Origin: Limnomonas spitsbergensis | Taxonomy: Eukaryota > Chlorophyta > Chlorophyceae > Chlamydomonadales | Assembly: GCA_037349105.1 (NCBI GenBank) | Contig: JAYJMM010000105.1 | Span: forward strand, 1,922,001 to 1,986,000 | DNA length: 64,000 bases | Direction of reading: 5' to 3' | In this document: positions 44,512 to 57,900 of the stretch, piece after piece | Position numbering within the stretch: the stretch's first letter is position 1 | Layout of the letters: each line of letters opens with the position of its first letter | Made by a program: the position numbers and the translations under genes | The notes under the pieces: model-generated | Database searches by the model: none | The model's input: the letters and a program-made list of their open reading frames with translations, nothing else | What the model was told of the DNA's origin: nothing

Positions 44512-47500
44512 ATGCCTCTGGGCTCCACTTACATTGGGTCCTCTTCCGGGAACTCGGGTGGCATAGTGAAGCTCGGGTCAAGAACTCCCCGGCCCTCACA
44601 CGATGGGCCATGCTGGATGGCAGGGGATGGCGAGCACGTACATCCCCAGAATGACCCCACCATCACGCTGGCCATCACAGTGGCCGAGTCGCAGGAGGCT
44701 GTAGAGCAGGTGGGGGGAAATGAGCTGCTTGTGTCATAATGGAAGTGCTTCCCACACATGCTGTGCAACTATATACATCCCTACAAACAGAGGGCTGTAG
44801 GCTCGTAAACCTGTCGTACCTCACACCAAGGCCCGGCCCAAAGGAAACTCCGTTGCTCTGCAGCATTCATCCCACATTAAGCACGAGGGGGGAAGGTGAT
44901 CCATGGGCAAAATCTCAAGACCTGAATTGTGAGGGCAAGAGCGCCAGCATGACTGCCAGGACGGGATATAAACGACATGACTGCTAGCATAAGATATAGA
45001 CGGAGCTCCAGGGAACTTTGTGGGGGATTGACAGTACTGCCTGCCTTACCAGACCTGACCCTTGAGACAAAGCACACCAGAATGCTCCTGCTTTGCCCCC
45101 ACCTGCTGGCAGTTATGAGGCAGGCTGTCCTGCCTGAAGCTAAGGTCCTCGGAAAGACATGTGACACTTAACCCTCTAGATCTGTCCCTCAAAATATCTT
45201 AAATGGCTGTAAGGGTCAGCTACAGTCACAGCAAATGCACTGATGATGCAGGCGGTGTTTGTGTAAGAAGCATTACCCCTCCCCTCTCCCACCAGGCACT
45301 GCTTACTTGTGTGGAAAACGTCTAGCTTGCCCCCCTGTCGACCTAGGTAATGCTTGCTTGTGCAGAAAATGCCGAGAAAATGCCCAGTCCCTGTCCCCCC
45401 TGCCCCCACCAATGCCCCAGGCATCGCAGGCGATTATTGCCAAGGACCTCTCTATGCGCATGCTGCAATATGAACGCGACCTTATGGCGCACCAGGTGAG
45501 GGCAACAGCTTCTGATCAGGCCCTGCGGAGGCCCCTACCCAGTGCCCAGTTCATGGCATGATGTCAAGTTAGCAGAGGGACTTATGTCCAGACAGCAGAT
45601 GAAGGGATATCCAGTCAGCAGGGGGGCTGATGTCTACTTATCGGAGGGACGGAGGTCGAGTCAGCAGAGTTATTGATTTCTAGCTAGCAGAGGGAGGGAG
45701 GTCCAATCAGCAGGGGGACTCGCTGATTTTGTGGACAGATTCTCATGGAGGCCTGCTGCTAGCATGCCCCTGTGGCACTCCCCAAGGCAGGCGAGGGAGG
45801 ACTGGTTTAGGCGCTAAGAGACGTTAACGCCATGGACAGCCTCTCCTGGCCTCCTTCCCGGCAACGTAAGCCCTTCACCTGTGGCTGTAGGTGAGGGCCG
45901 CCAATGCCGAGCGCGACGCCCGTTGTACCCAGGCTAGCGATCTCTCTGCCACGCTTCGGGAGCAGACGCTAATGCACCAACAGGTCCTCCTGCACGTGCA
46001 GCAACAGCATAAGGAGGCACAGCAGCAGCAGCAACAAGCACTGCAGCAGGCCATGGCGGCGGTGGCCGTGCCTGTGCCGGCCCCTGATGCCCAGTCACCG
46101 CTCCAGGCGCAGCAGCAAGCAGCGGCGTCGCCTCCCATGAGGATGTCTCGGACTACCTCGATCAACAGGACGACTGCGAGCCGTCTCCCCCCATGGACCG
46201 GGGACACCTCATGGGCTGGCTCGCCCCCGGGAGTAGTGCTTGTGCCTGTATCCTCCTTGCCTGAGGCCAGTGGGTCTGTCCCTCTTCTCGGCAGCGGCAG
46301 CAGCAGCTGCATCGGGATGCTCTCCATGGCGCTGGAGAAAGAGCCGGGTCTGTTACCTCCGCCTGCTGCGGCCCGTCCCGCCATGACTTCGCTCAGGGGC
46401 AATGAGCCAGCACTGGGTAGTGGCCGTCCCTCCAGAACGTCATTTGCAGGATCCCCAACATCCATGCGGGTCAGTGCGTCCGGCGCAGCGTGGTCCAACT
46501 TCGGTGGCGGCGGGCTGCTTTCGTCGGATGCGTTGGATGTGTTTGGGTGTGGCATGTCCCTGCCTACTGCTGCAGGGCCCTCAGATGCCAGCAGCCACCA
46601 GGCCGGCTTGATGACCCGGCACATGTCGTACATGGAGCGCTTCATGGGCTCCACGGAGGCGGCACAGCCCGCAGCGGGCGCGCAGCCAATCTCGGCCGCG
46701 GCGAGTACGGGCAACAGCCAGTCGACAAACAGCCTCCGTGGCGGCTCAGTCACCCACTGTCCATCGAACCGCGTCTCCCCCTCGAGCTATCTGTTGGCGG
46801 CTGCGACGCCCGAGGTCTCTGCTCTGCCTGGGCGTGCGCTGGCACAGGACAGCTTGAGGTGCGGGCCAGCCATGGACCAGCTAGTGCGCAACCTGGAGGA
46901 GATGTCGCAGTTCCAGCAGCGCTACGAGGTGCTGGAGGAGGAGTGCAGCAGGCTGAGGGCGCAGGTAGGGGGAAGGGTTGTGAGGGCTGGAAGAGGTAGC
47001 CCACCTAGTGCGTTACGACCAAACGGGTGGCTTCCTTAATCCATAGTTCAGGGTGTGTTATTTAATGATTTGTTTGGGAGCAGGAAGAAGGCGCTGCCCC
47101 TGCACTGTGTGTGTGTGGTTGAGGGGGGGGGGGATATGTAGGATGTAGTGCTGATTTGCTGCAGCGTGTGTGTTTGGGGGTAGGGGGGTAGGATCTAGTG
47201 CTGAAGTGTAAGGGTGAGGACTGAGGAGTTATTTGAGGGGGCATACTGGGAAGGCTGGATGCAGGCATTGGAGGGCATGGTATGGGGAGAGGGCAATGGG
47301 GAATTGTGGAGAGCGTAGCTCCACAGGGCACATGCTTGACAGAAGCTAAGGATAGGGGCAAAATAACGACACAGGTATGGATGGCTATGCAGGCATACGG
47401 GTGGGCTTGGGCGCCGGGTATTGCGCTGAAAGTTGTATTTAAAAGAGAGTTGCTGTCGATGCACTGTACCGGGGTGAAGCTTTGGGGGTCAAGGGCTGAA

Positions 47501-48239
47501 ACTTAGGGTTCGGGGTTTTTGAGACCCTTAACTGGGCTAAGCCGCATTTTTTCAAGCCCAGGCTTAAGGGTTCACCAAAAGACTGGTACCCCTTTGCTGA
47601 GGACAACCTGGGGCCTAAGTGGTGAGGCTCGGTGTTTGTTTTAGTCCCAGACCACATTTTGAGTGGCCGTTGGGCAGCCACACTTGGCAACTTGGGACCC
47701 AACATTGACCGGCCTATGCCTGGTGGCCTGAACAACAGGGCTTGCTGCACCAGGCCCCCACGGCGGTAGGCTGTGATGTAGCTGGATTGTTTCTGAAGCG
47801 CCCTAATGTAAACAAGGGCGTGGCTGTCCAAACAATGCCTTTCAGCTACCTGTGCAGGGCCTTAAGAATACCAGTCAAAGTCGGTATGAGATAATATAAG
47901 TGTCTTCCTCTTTCGCAGGTGGAGCGGGCCCGTCATGAAGCTCTCAACTTTGAGCACCGCTGCAAGTCATTGGAGTGGATCAAGGGCGGGCTGGAGCAGG
48001 AGTCTGCAATGCTCAGGGAGAGGCTGACCCTGCATCTGGGTGCAGCCCACGCCAAATCGGACGCCGGCTTGGGCGTGGGCAAGGGAGCATCCAGGCAGGC
48101 GTGTGAGGACAAGGCAGGCAACAAGGATGCGCCTAATGACGGCAGCCCGAAGCCGTCAGTAGATCATGACGAGGAGGAATGTCGCAAGATCCTGACAGAC
48201 ATTCTGGGCAAGGAGACTTTGCGCCTTTTGGCCTTATAA
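44512..48239 (+). CDS. Coiled-coil protein, four exons, 555 aa (tandem paralogue B)
   Basis: Exons: 44512-44709, 45421-45495, 45891-46964, 47919-48239; GT-AG introns, all phase 0, 556 codons with stop. Exons 2 and 3 give a helix (AKDLSMRMLQYERDLMAHQ, then VRAANAERDARCTQAS) running into a Gln-rich coiled coil (HKEAQQQQQQALQQAM). The middle is Ser/Gly/Pro-rich. The end of exon 3 (FQQRYEVLEEECSRLRAQ) and exon 4 (VERARHEALNFEHRCKSLE) match the last two exons of the gene upstream, including the intron position, so the pair arose by duplication. Unlike its partner it has a longer tail ending in an acidic EEECRKILTDILGKE helix. The start is uncertain; an upstream exon joining at 44511 is possible. 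It converges with the kinase gene, 720 bp between stops. Confidence 0.65.
45567..45722. repeat. Imperfect tandem repeat of about 35 bp in an intron
   Basis: Units built from AGCAGAGGGA and GGTCCAGTCAGCAGGGGG-like blocks recur about four times within the second intron of coiled-coil gene B. Diverged, non-coding. Confidence 0.55.
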
Positions 48240-48959
48240 AGGACAGGGCAGGAGGATATATAATGGCTTCCCAGGGAATAAGGAGGGTGCTGCAGGTAAA
48301 GCACACGGAGGCCAGGATTCAGCCAGTGTTGCCCGTACTGCACAGTGTGTCAGCGTCCCTTAATAAAAAAGGATATCGTGATGACCTATGCACACAGGTA
48401 TAATTGTCATCCCAATTTGGCAGTGATTCACCCTCAGTGCACTGCACCTTCCTCTGCGTGTTCATTGACACGAGTCCAATAAGTGATCTGCATTACGGTA
48501 GGATGAGTGATGGAAACAGTCAAACATATTTACCAATGTCTTTGTTCAATAAATCGTTACTGATCTGTAATGACTGTATTACTTCCGGGCTCATGCTCCG
48601 GCATGCATCTATAATCTGTTCACTTCCATGTTGAGGAAAATAAATAGCATGTGCATACCCTATAGGATACTGCAAGGAGCCAGCAACATAGTTTATATTG
48701 GGTGAAAAGGCAAAACCCATGATGTGATGCTACCAGGGGATCCATTGATGAGTGGGGGCCAATGGCCCCATGGGTGCACTTCAAAGTCCTCGCTACTGCA
48801 TTCAACACAACAAGGAGCCTTCCTATCAGGCATTTAGCATGTCAGCTCTTCAATAGTACGTGTCATTCCCCAGTGCTTGGCTTAACTTCCAAGTCCAGTT
48901 AAAAATTCCAGGCACCACTGCCCTATCTGAGCCCCAATATTGTATGATTCTCGTATGTT
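48240..48959. other. Convergent intergenic region
   Basis: This holds the 3' flanks of coiled-coil gene B (plus) and of the kinase gene (minus). A TGTAA, the usual chlorophyte polyadenylation signal, occurs at about 48566 on the plus strand. No gene seen. Confidence 0.35.
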
Positions 48960-51900
48960 TTAACCATCACTACATGGTACCATGCCTGTGCTGGATGGCA
49001 GCGGCAGGCTACTCTGGTGTTTGTCGCCCTTCCGCATCGCTGTCAAACAGTTTGAGTCGCTTGCGGACCGGGGAATGAGGACGATGTGGTGGACAGGCAG
49101 CTGCTGCCTGGCTGGTGCAGGCTGCTGCACCTGATCCAGGATGGCACGCGAGGGCCCAGCGGTTGCCGGGGCGAGCACGGGGCTGGGTGGGGTCAGGGCC
49201 ACGGCCTGCCATGCGCTCACGCTGCTCGCACTCTCCGACAATTTGGTTGCTGGGGAGGGGGCAGGGCGGGGCGCCAGCGGGGCGGCGGCCTGCCATGCAC
49301 CCACGCTGCTTATGCTGCTTGACTGATCCTGGTGGGGCTCAGGTGTGACCTCGGCCACAGCACTTACTGGACATATGCCAGGCAGCGCGTCGAGGCTAAA
49401 CCTGCCAGATCTGGATTCAGATCCATAGCCACGGATAAATCCATTTGGATGGGCTGGAGGCATATGTCCAGGTTCCTCCTGCAGCACCACCTGCTGAAGC
49501 ATGGCCTGCAGGTGGGGAGGAGAGCGTTAACGACTTAATATGCTGACCAGCAGCGTGTAGAGGATCTGTCAAACGGAAAATATATCATCCTGAACAAATG
49601 CATTGCTTAGTATGGGGAGGAACAAACAAGCAGCATCCTAAAACACTGAGTCGCTTGGTTAAGCAATTATGGTGAGCAGACAAAAAAAAATGTTGTGCTC
49701 TGCTATACGCGCGGCTTCTGAGCACCAGCACAATTCAAGAATGGAAACAAAACACTACAATGATACCATTTACATTGGAAGAAGGGCCAGGGTCTGTGGA
49801 TGTGCATGAGTAAAAGTTCACCAAGGCAGTGACTTTGTTTGGGTCCCATGTGAGCGACCATTGAAGCATTGATTGATCAGACCCCTGTAGAGATTTGAAT
49901 CATAAATCCTCAGGCTACAATATGGAGTATTCCTGCAAAGCCCTGCCAGAAGTAGTGTCCACAAGCTGTTGCAGAAATAAGTTATTGCAGTCTGCTACCC
50001 ACCACATGCCCACGAGCTGAATGCCATCTACTAATCAGCTACTAATCACCAGCTCGCTCATATCAGCTACCCGCTACCTTCCTTCCAGGTGCTACACACC
50101 AGCGCTCTACATGTGAACCGCACAAGCTACTAACATGTACCACACACAAACTAACTACAAGCCAGGCATTACAAACCAGCCATCTGCACACCACACATGT
50201 ACCTGCATGAGCTCCAGCACCTCCGAGAACGCGGGGCGCGCAGCGGGATCATCTCGCCAACACCGCTCGATCATGTCAGCCAGGGGGGCGGGGCATGCGG
50301 CAGGGATCGTGGGACGCCGGCAGTGGACTCCGACGTTGAAGATGATCTGGGAGGAGGGAGAACACCGTTTGCTTCCCATGTCACACTGTATATGTTGCAA
50401 CTGTTTTGGTTACGAAGCACGAGGGCATGGATCCCCTGTGCCCACTAAATAATAAAATTTGTGGATGCTTCAGCAGCAAGGTGATAGCAGGGGATGTTCC
50501 TTGCTCGCCCTCCTCAGCCGATTTCATTCCACCAAGCGCAAATGGGTATGAGGGTGCACTCGCATGAGAACTCCTTGTAATCCAGCTTGTCGTGGGAATG
50601 CTGACGGGCAGTTGCTTTGCATCAAGTGTATTTCATGGTTTGGCTTCAGTTAAGCTACAGTTCAGCTACAGTGTCAGCTAGAGTTCAGTTACAGATCAGC
50701 CTCCGGTCAGAAGCCTTGTGCCCAGCCAGCCATACTACTTGGACCGTAGGCAGGTGAAGGTTTCGCCGTAATCTGGCTTTTGGCGGCCGCAGGGAGAAGA
50801 AAAAATCACCGATGATGCTCAATAGCAGCAACCCTAAACAGTGCTTAGGTTGCTCCGAGGGCGCAAGCTCTACATGCTAAGGAGCAAAACACTAAGAGCT
50901 TTGAGGAGCGCTTTGGTGGCAGCAATCGGTACCATACCGCATTATAGAGGGATGAGAGCTTAGGATGTAATAAGGCAAATAATCCACCATTCGAACAGTC
51001 TTTCTAAGCTTAAAGCCCTCCAGGAATCATCCCCCCTGCTCAAATCCACTGACCTGCATCGGATGTTCCAGGTCAGCCCAGGCCTGCTCCCCGCTTATGC
51101 ATTCAAACATGAGGACCGCAAACGCGTACACGTCCACCTTCTCATTCACTGCATGACCCTCAAACTGCTCCGGGGCCTGTCGCACCAGGAGCCAAGGAGG
51201 GGGTGCACGTTCAGGGGTCACCATCATGCTCGGGGCTCCCTCACCCTCGGACCTTGGACACACAGGAACCCAGGATGCCAGGTACTTTGCATGAGATACT
51301 CAATTTTCTAGGCCTTGGGTCATAACTCATAACAAAGCATGTTGGATTTGAGGCATGTGTCCCAGGCACCCCTAGCGTGAAGATCCTGGTCATGCTGCCG
51401 CGGGGTCTCCAAACTGCTCCTGAGTTCCATCCCCTTTACACCTGCCATACCGGTACGGCCACACGCTGTGCACTCTGTGGGCTGTGCGGCCCAGCTCCGC
51501 CCCAGCCCGGCTTGTATTTATCCCTTGCCTCATACACAAACAAACCCTTTTTATTTCCCCTACCGGGAAAGCAATAAAGTAGCTTCTTTGATGTATTCCT
51601 AGCCGTAAATTCAGCAGCTGAGCATATTCTTCTGCATGCACATCCTGTACCCCAGCGTCCTCACCATGAAAGCAGGCGTGCCGACATGTACGTTCTTGGT
51701 GCTCAGCCAAGTCCTGTCCTTAATCTTTGCCAAGCCAAAGTCGCACACCTTGGCTCGGCCATCCCTGTATCATCCAGGCAGGACACTCATATTCGGTGGG
51801 CAGGCAAGAGAGACGGCAGAAGACTCATGGTGACGAGGGGGGGAGGGCAACAGGGAACGTGAGGGGTAGAAGAGCAGGCACCAGGGTGATCAGCTGGCAT

Positions 51901-54900
51901 AGGCACTGAAACAAGAACAAGGTGCTGGCACTGGGGCGTGAGGCGAAACAGTTGGTCTGGGTGACGGAGGAGCATTGATGCCGCCAGGAAGTAGGGGGCC
52001 ATCTTTCCAGGTCTCTCCTATGTGCTGACTGTTAAGGAGTCCCCTCCTCGCAGCCCACCACATCCCTAGCCACCACGCATGCCTGCTCCACTACCCTGAT
52101 AAACGATTTCCCCCAGCAAGGCCCTCCAACCGCCTCATTCTACCCACGTACCTCGTTGGCTCACTGGCCACCTGGCCAACTTCCTTTACCATGTTCTCTC
52201 ACTCCAGCGCCCCCAACGCACCCGCTCTTCTTTTGCCTACACCCTTGGCAGCTTTCCCTTAATCACACCTGTGCCCTTTCCTTCTCCTGTATATCAGGCC
52301 TATCATACCTCAACAAGCGGCCAGTGAGTCCGTCCCCCTGCCTAATCCCTACAGCCCCCACCCCCCTGTCTGACCTGTCCAGCAGTACATTCTGAGGCTT
52401 GAGATCACGATGCACGATGCCTGGATGCAGGTGGGCCATAGCGCTTGCCACGTCATACCCCATCTGGAGCACCTGAGGGGACGCTTCAAGGTACAGCAGC
52501 CTCAGAGAGCTAACTAGGCATGATGCCTGGATCACAACGGGGCCTACCTGGAGTCCCGGATCACAGTGGGAGGTCGCCAACCTCACAGTGGGAGGCGCAA
52601 GGCTAGACTGCAGCAGAATTATATGGGAGTCACATATCTAGTGATGGTATACGCAGTAAGGATCTGAAGTTGGAGGGGGGGGGTGCGCAACTGCATACGG
52701 GTGGGCTGAGGCCAGAAACATACACAATTTAAGCAGAGGTGCCGGAGTGGATGTGCTGGTTCCGCATGCCAAAACAAATGGGGAGATATGAACCTGTTGA
52801 TCGGAAACCTAAACTTGGAATCTTGACAAATCAAGACCCAGTGACAGCAAGCCCCCCCCCACTCCATCAGTCCCTCAGCCGAATGCATCTGGCCAGCTGC
52901 TGCTGAGCAACCCAAGCCGTCTGCTGCTTCTGCTCTGAGAGTTAATCCCTGACACCTCCCTCCTTCTCCCGTCACCTGGTGCAGGTCTAGGGGCGGGTGC
53001 AGCCTGCGTCCCCGGTGGTCTCTGCCATGGAGGCGTGTGTGCAGGGAGCCCCCCACAGCCAGCTCCTCAATGATGCATACGTTGGGCGGGGATAGGTAGG
53101 CACCCAGGAATTGGACGATGTGAGGATGACGTAGGCGGCTGAGCACCTGAGAGGGTCGGAAAGGGTGTGTGTGGGGGGGCATAACATACATACAATCGGA
53201 CACCATTAGACGTGGACCCAAGAGGGACTGTTTCGGTCCTTGTGACTGCAAGGGGCGTGTGAGAGGCATGAGCCCGCAAACAAATCAGGGCACTGTAAAA
53301 ATAAAACAAAAGAGCAGCCAGGCCCTCAAGCACCACTCTAGCCGGCCTAAACTTTCCAATCAGTCAGCCATGGCAAGAGTCCCCCCCCCCCCTTATGACT
53401 CGTATCCCCTAAGCTATTCAGGTCCTAACCAAGCTCGTGACAGCCCAGCGCCCAGCCCTACCTGCACCTCCTGCCTCAGAGCCTGCAAGCTCTTTGCATC
53501 ATAGGTGTCTGCATCCACCATGAACGGCACCACCTTAATTGCAACCTCAAAGCCTGCAGGTCCCGGCTGCAACACCCCACTGGAGGGCGAGGTGGCAGAT
53601 CTCCCAGAGAGGGTGGCTGCGGCCCGCTCTGCAGCAACACCGAGCAGGCGGGCCTTGTAGACCTGGGAGGCGGGATTCAGGATATGAGGTTCAGTGTTAG
53701 GGGTGAAGGTAACGGTTTGAGGGCTAAGAGTTAAGGGTTCAAACTTAAAGCTAATTCGTCAGGTTCACTTATCTTGCTATTTCAGGTGTATCAGTGAAGT
53801 GGATTGTGGAGTGGAGCTGAGACCAAGCGAGTGGAGGAGAGAAAATGTGGTGGGGAATAGGGAAGGGCATTCACCAGTCCAATCGAGGCTTGCTTTCCGC
53901 TCAACACTGGCAGAGTTGTTGTTTCCGTAAAACCTACAAACCCACCCAACAGCCATCCGGAAAAGTATTTAGCAGTACTTAGCAGTACTACCGGTAAGCA
54001 GTGCAAAGTTGGGAATACGGAAAGTGATGAGTGTGCAAGCCCTTATGCAACTCAGTGTTGCTTGATCCCAGACTCACCGTCCCAAAAGCTCCGCTCCCCA
54101 GCTTGCCCTCCATGACCAAATCTCTCGAGGGCTGCAGGTCTGCCAGCAGGCCCGCACTCCCCCCCAGCAGCGGCCCTGAGGAAGTGGCTGCTCCAGCGTT
54201 GTGCGCGGCAGCAGAGGACGACGAGGAGGAAGAGGCCGTGGAAGAATCCGGGGCAGAGATCGTCGACTTGGCAGAGCCCATCCTACGAACTCCTGACTTG
54301 ATACTTGATCCACTCAGGCCACCTGCATCTCTGCTGCCAATCGCAGCCGCGCCAGAGGTAGTGGTAGCAGACGAGGTGGTGCCGCTTCTTCTGCCTGGTG
54401 CGCCGCCAGCTGGCAGCCCGTAGCCCGCTGCCACGGGTGTGGACGTGCCTTTCTGCTCCTCCGCTATCGTGAGGACATTCCCGCTCCTGCTTCCTTTCAG
54501 AGCCGCTTTGGGTGGGGCATTCGCAACAGGAGGAGCACCGGGCACAGACCAAAAGCGGACAAGAGTAGCGGACGAGGTCCGCAAGCGCTGCTGAGCATCC
54601 CAGGAGAGAGGCTGGGGAGACAGACCGCCAGGGGTAGCAGCCTGGGACCGCTCCTCCATAATAGCCGGGCCCAAAGAGCGGCTTGGAAATGAAGCGGCGG
54701 GAAAATTCCTCTGCTGGTGGCTAGGGACTAGTGAGGCTGCTACGTAGGGGATAGCGGGAGCCAAGGAAGCCCCTGCTGGAGAGCTCTTGCTGCCCTGCCC
54801 CCCTCCTGCCAGGCACTGTTGCTGAATCGTTGGAGAGTGGGAGCGGGCGCTGTTGGCGGCTGCCCCACTGCTCAGCACCTGCCCGCCGTCTGCTTTCTGG

Positions 54901-57900
54901 GCCGGCCGCAGGGAAGGCGGCAGCGGTGGCGGCGGCTTACCGGCAGAGCGAATATCCCAGGCGGTCCCAGCTGCGCTGTGACCATTACTGCCGCTGCTGG
55001 TGCCCTGTCCTGGGCGGCCCGAGGACGAAGCACCCAACGAGCCTGAGGGGTAGGCCTCCGGCGGGGCAGTGGCGGTGCGCCACAGGGGCGCTGCGAAAGC
55101 GGCCGCCCTCATGCTGGAGCCGCTCGCACCCCTGCTGGACACACGCGTTTCGGGCCTCTGAACGGAGTGGCAGCTCACCAGCGGGCCTACCACGTCCCAT
55201 TGGCTGCTGACCCTATCCGCTCCTTCCCGTCCTGTTCCCCCATCTCTGTGCAGCTCTCCAGCAGCCATTGCAACAGCAGCAGCAGCTGTCCCCTCCGTCT
55301 CCCCCAACATCTCAATGGGAGCGAGGTACCCATCTTCTCCAGGTTCGAACGAGGTTGACCCCAGTTCATACGACACCTGCACCACGCCCGCCGGGAAGCT
55401 CCTGTAACTCTCGGGATCGATGCTGTTGAGCATACCACTACCGTCGCCTGTCTTAGGGCCGAGACCACCACCAGCTGCCGGGCCAGCGGGCGAGGCCCCC
55501 GGGGTGGTCGGAGTTGTCGGCGGCAGTTGCTGCTTGGCACCGCAGTGCACGGAGAGCCAAGACCTGACCCTGCCTCTAGCCAGGGCGGCAGCTATCAGCA
55601 GGGTAAGAACCAGCACTGAACCCAATACAGCGGGAACGATCACTGCGGGCCTCACGGATCGGCTCTCGCTCGACGCCTCAGACCCAGCAGCTGCCGCCAC
55701 CTCCTGCTGGCCGCCGTCACTGCCCGCAGTAGGCCCCCCCGGCAAAATAGATGTGGTAGTGTTCGCAGTCACTGCGTTGGCTGGGGCAGGCCCAGGGGCA
55801 CTGGGGAGACCTCCAACAGATCCAGGGGAAGGCGTGGCGCTGGTGGGTGAAGGGGGTTCCGTACCCAGAGTTGCAGTGTTGCCCGTTTCGGCTGGCCCAT
55901 TTGCTGGGTCAGCAGGGGGCGGGGCAGGCGAGGGAGGGGAGGCGCCGCTTGGAGGTACGTCCGGTGCCAGCACTTTCTTGGCCAGCGTCTCCAAAGCTTG
56001 CTGCACTGTTGGCGATAGGTACTTGTCTGACAGCCCCAGCGCCTGCAGCCACGAGGCGTAGGCTGTGTCTTGCTTGCCGCTCCCATTACTGGAGGTGGCC
56101 TGCGAAATGGCATCCTCGCAGCAGAACACCGACGCACACATCGGCTGCTGCTGCTGAGCGGTGCCCCTTCCGGGTTGGAGCAGGCCGAGCCCTGCGGACG
56201 GTACTTTGCCGGATCCTGCGGCGATTCTCGCGTTCTCCTGGCCGCCCCCGCCGCTGGTGCTATAGTTTTCCAGCAGCGCCTTCAGCCCCCCGCTGGCAAT
56301 GGCGTCGGCCAGGGGGCCCGTGGCGTTCATGAACAATCCATCAGATGCTGCTGTCGCCGAGGTCCCGTCTCCTGCCCCCTGCTGTGCAGACACCGTGGGA
56401 GTAGCTGCGGGCCACGTCGTGGCAGCACAGTCCTGGAGCAAGAAGCTGCTGGAGGGGATCTTGCTGCAGGCAAAGCCGTTGAAAAAGACGCCCGCGAGGT
56501 CAAGGGACTGGGTGGGAGGCCGCCCGCTGCTGTCAGCGGCCGAGACGTTGCCGCTTTTTGAGACTCGCATGGCGAGGTCAAGCTGGCCCCCACCACCAGG
56601 CACCGAAGGCGTCTCGTAAGAGTTGATCAGACGGAAGGGAGAGGCCCGACCTGATCCAGCAGGGTCAGGCGGATGGCAGTCAGCTTCAGGGTAACCACGC
56701 TCAAACAGGCCTCTGGCAGACAGAGGTGTCTTCACATAATGTGGATTATTTACCGCACCAATGCGGTTATCACATGCTCGGGCGAGAAACTGTGCAATCT
56801 TCTACAAGGCGTCCAGGTGTGCGATCTGGGAAGTTAAATCCAGTGCACCCCTGGGTCGGCATGTCCTAGCGCCTTGCATTCTTGTCGCTGTTTTGTCTTT
56901 ACTGAAGGACCCAGTGAGTACAGCAATGACTTCATGCAGAGTCCTGGAGTACTCAGCTTAGTGTCTTAGGTGCACTGAAGGGCTGTCATGATAAACCCCG
57001 CCACCTAGCGCACAATCTAGGCATCGATGCCACTGCAGCCTGTCCTGGGCTCCTGACTACTAGCTCCTACTCACAATCTCAATAAAACAGTACCTCAGCC
57101 TTCCCCCACTGGCCCCTCAGAGTAGCCCTGGCTGAATTCATTGTGAACAGCCGTACAAATGATACTCTGTTTGCCTGGTTATTGATCCAATATACTCCAA
57201 TCCCATACGGTAGACAGCGCTGACTTGTTTTGTGCCCAACCTGCAACTCGTAAGGGGAAGAAATCCCCCCCCCCCTGATGGCGAGACAGCTGACAGCCTC
57301 AGCCTGCAACCTAAATCCACACAGCATTACCCGCACCTGATCCCGGCACCAGCACGGCGCCCTCGACCCCACTGATATCTAGGGAGGGGTCTACAAAATG
57401 CCACACGAGCTGCCAGCCTTGCGTGGATGTCTACGTGCGCAGTAGAAAGTGAAGGTCATGATCAGACAGCGGCATGTAGTGGACACACTGGTGAGCACAG
57501 GCATTGCTGAAAGAGCAGTATGCAATTGAGATATTAATTTTACACTGCCACCCTGCTCCTCAGATAGACAGCTATGACGGCTCTAAAGGCTTGCTGCCTC
57601 TCTCATGCTGGGAGGGCCAGAACGGAGGCATGTCTTCAGCTGATCAGAAAATGCAGGTTCCTCCAGGCCTGCTTTTAAGGCACACCCGAGTGGAGTCCAG
57701 GCTCAATCTATCCGGTGTGCTGTCAAGGAGTGTAATTTCATGACGGATCGAAGGCAAGGTGGCTCAAGGTATAATAGCCATCGGGATCAGGTACGGTACC
57801 CAGATTGCAAATGTAAGAAATGTTGCAGGTCATGGCGTGTCAAAGGCCAGGCGCCTTCATCCTCTATCCATTTAAAGCTCTCTAATTTTGACAAGTGACA

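Noticed and set aside
45875..46753. 292-residue minus-strand frame opposite coiled-coil gene B
   Set aside because: Its Cys-rich CCCCC stretches are the complement of the CAG-rich coiled coil. The plus frame has matching introns at both ends.
57504..57743. 79-residue plus-strand frame inside a kinase intron
   Set aside because: Isolated, no motif, no splice support.
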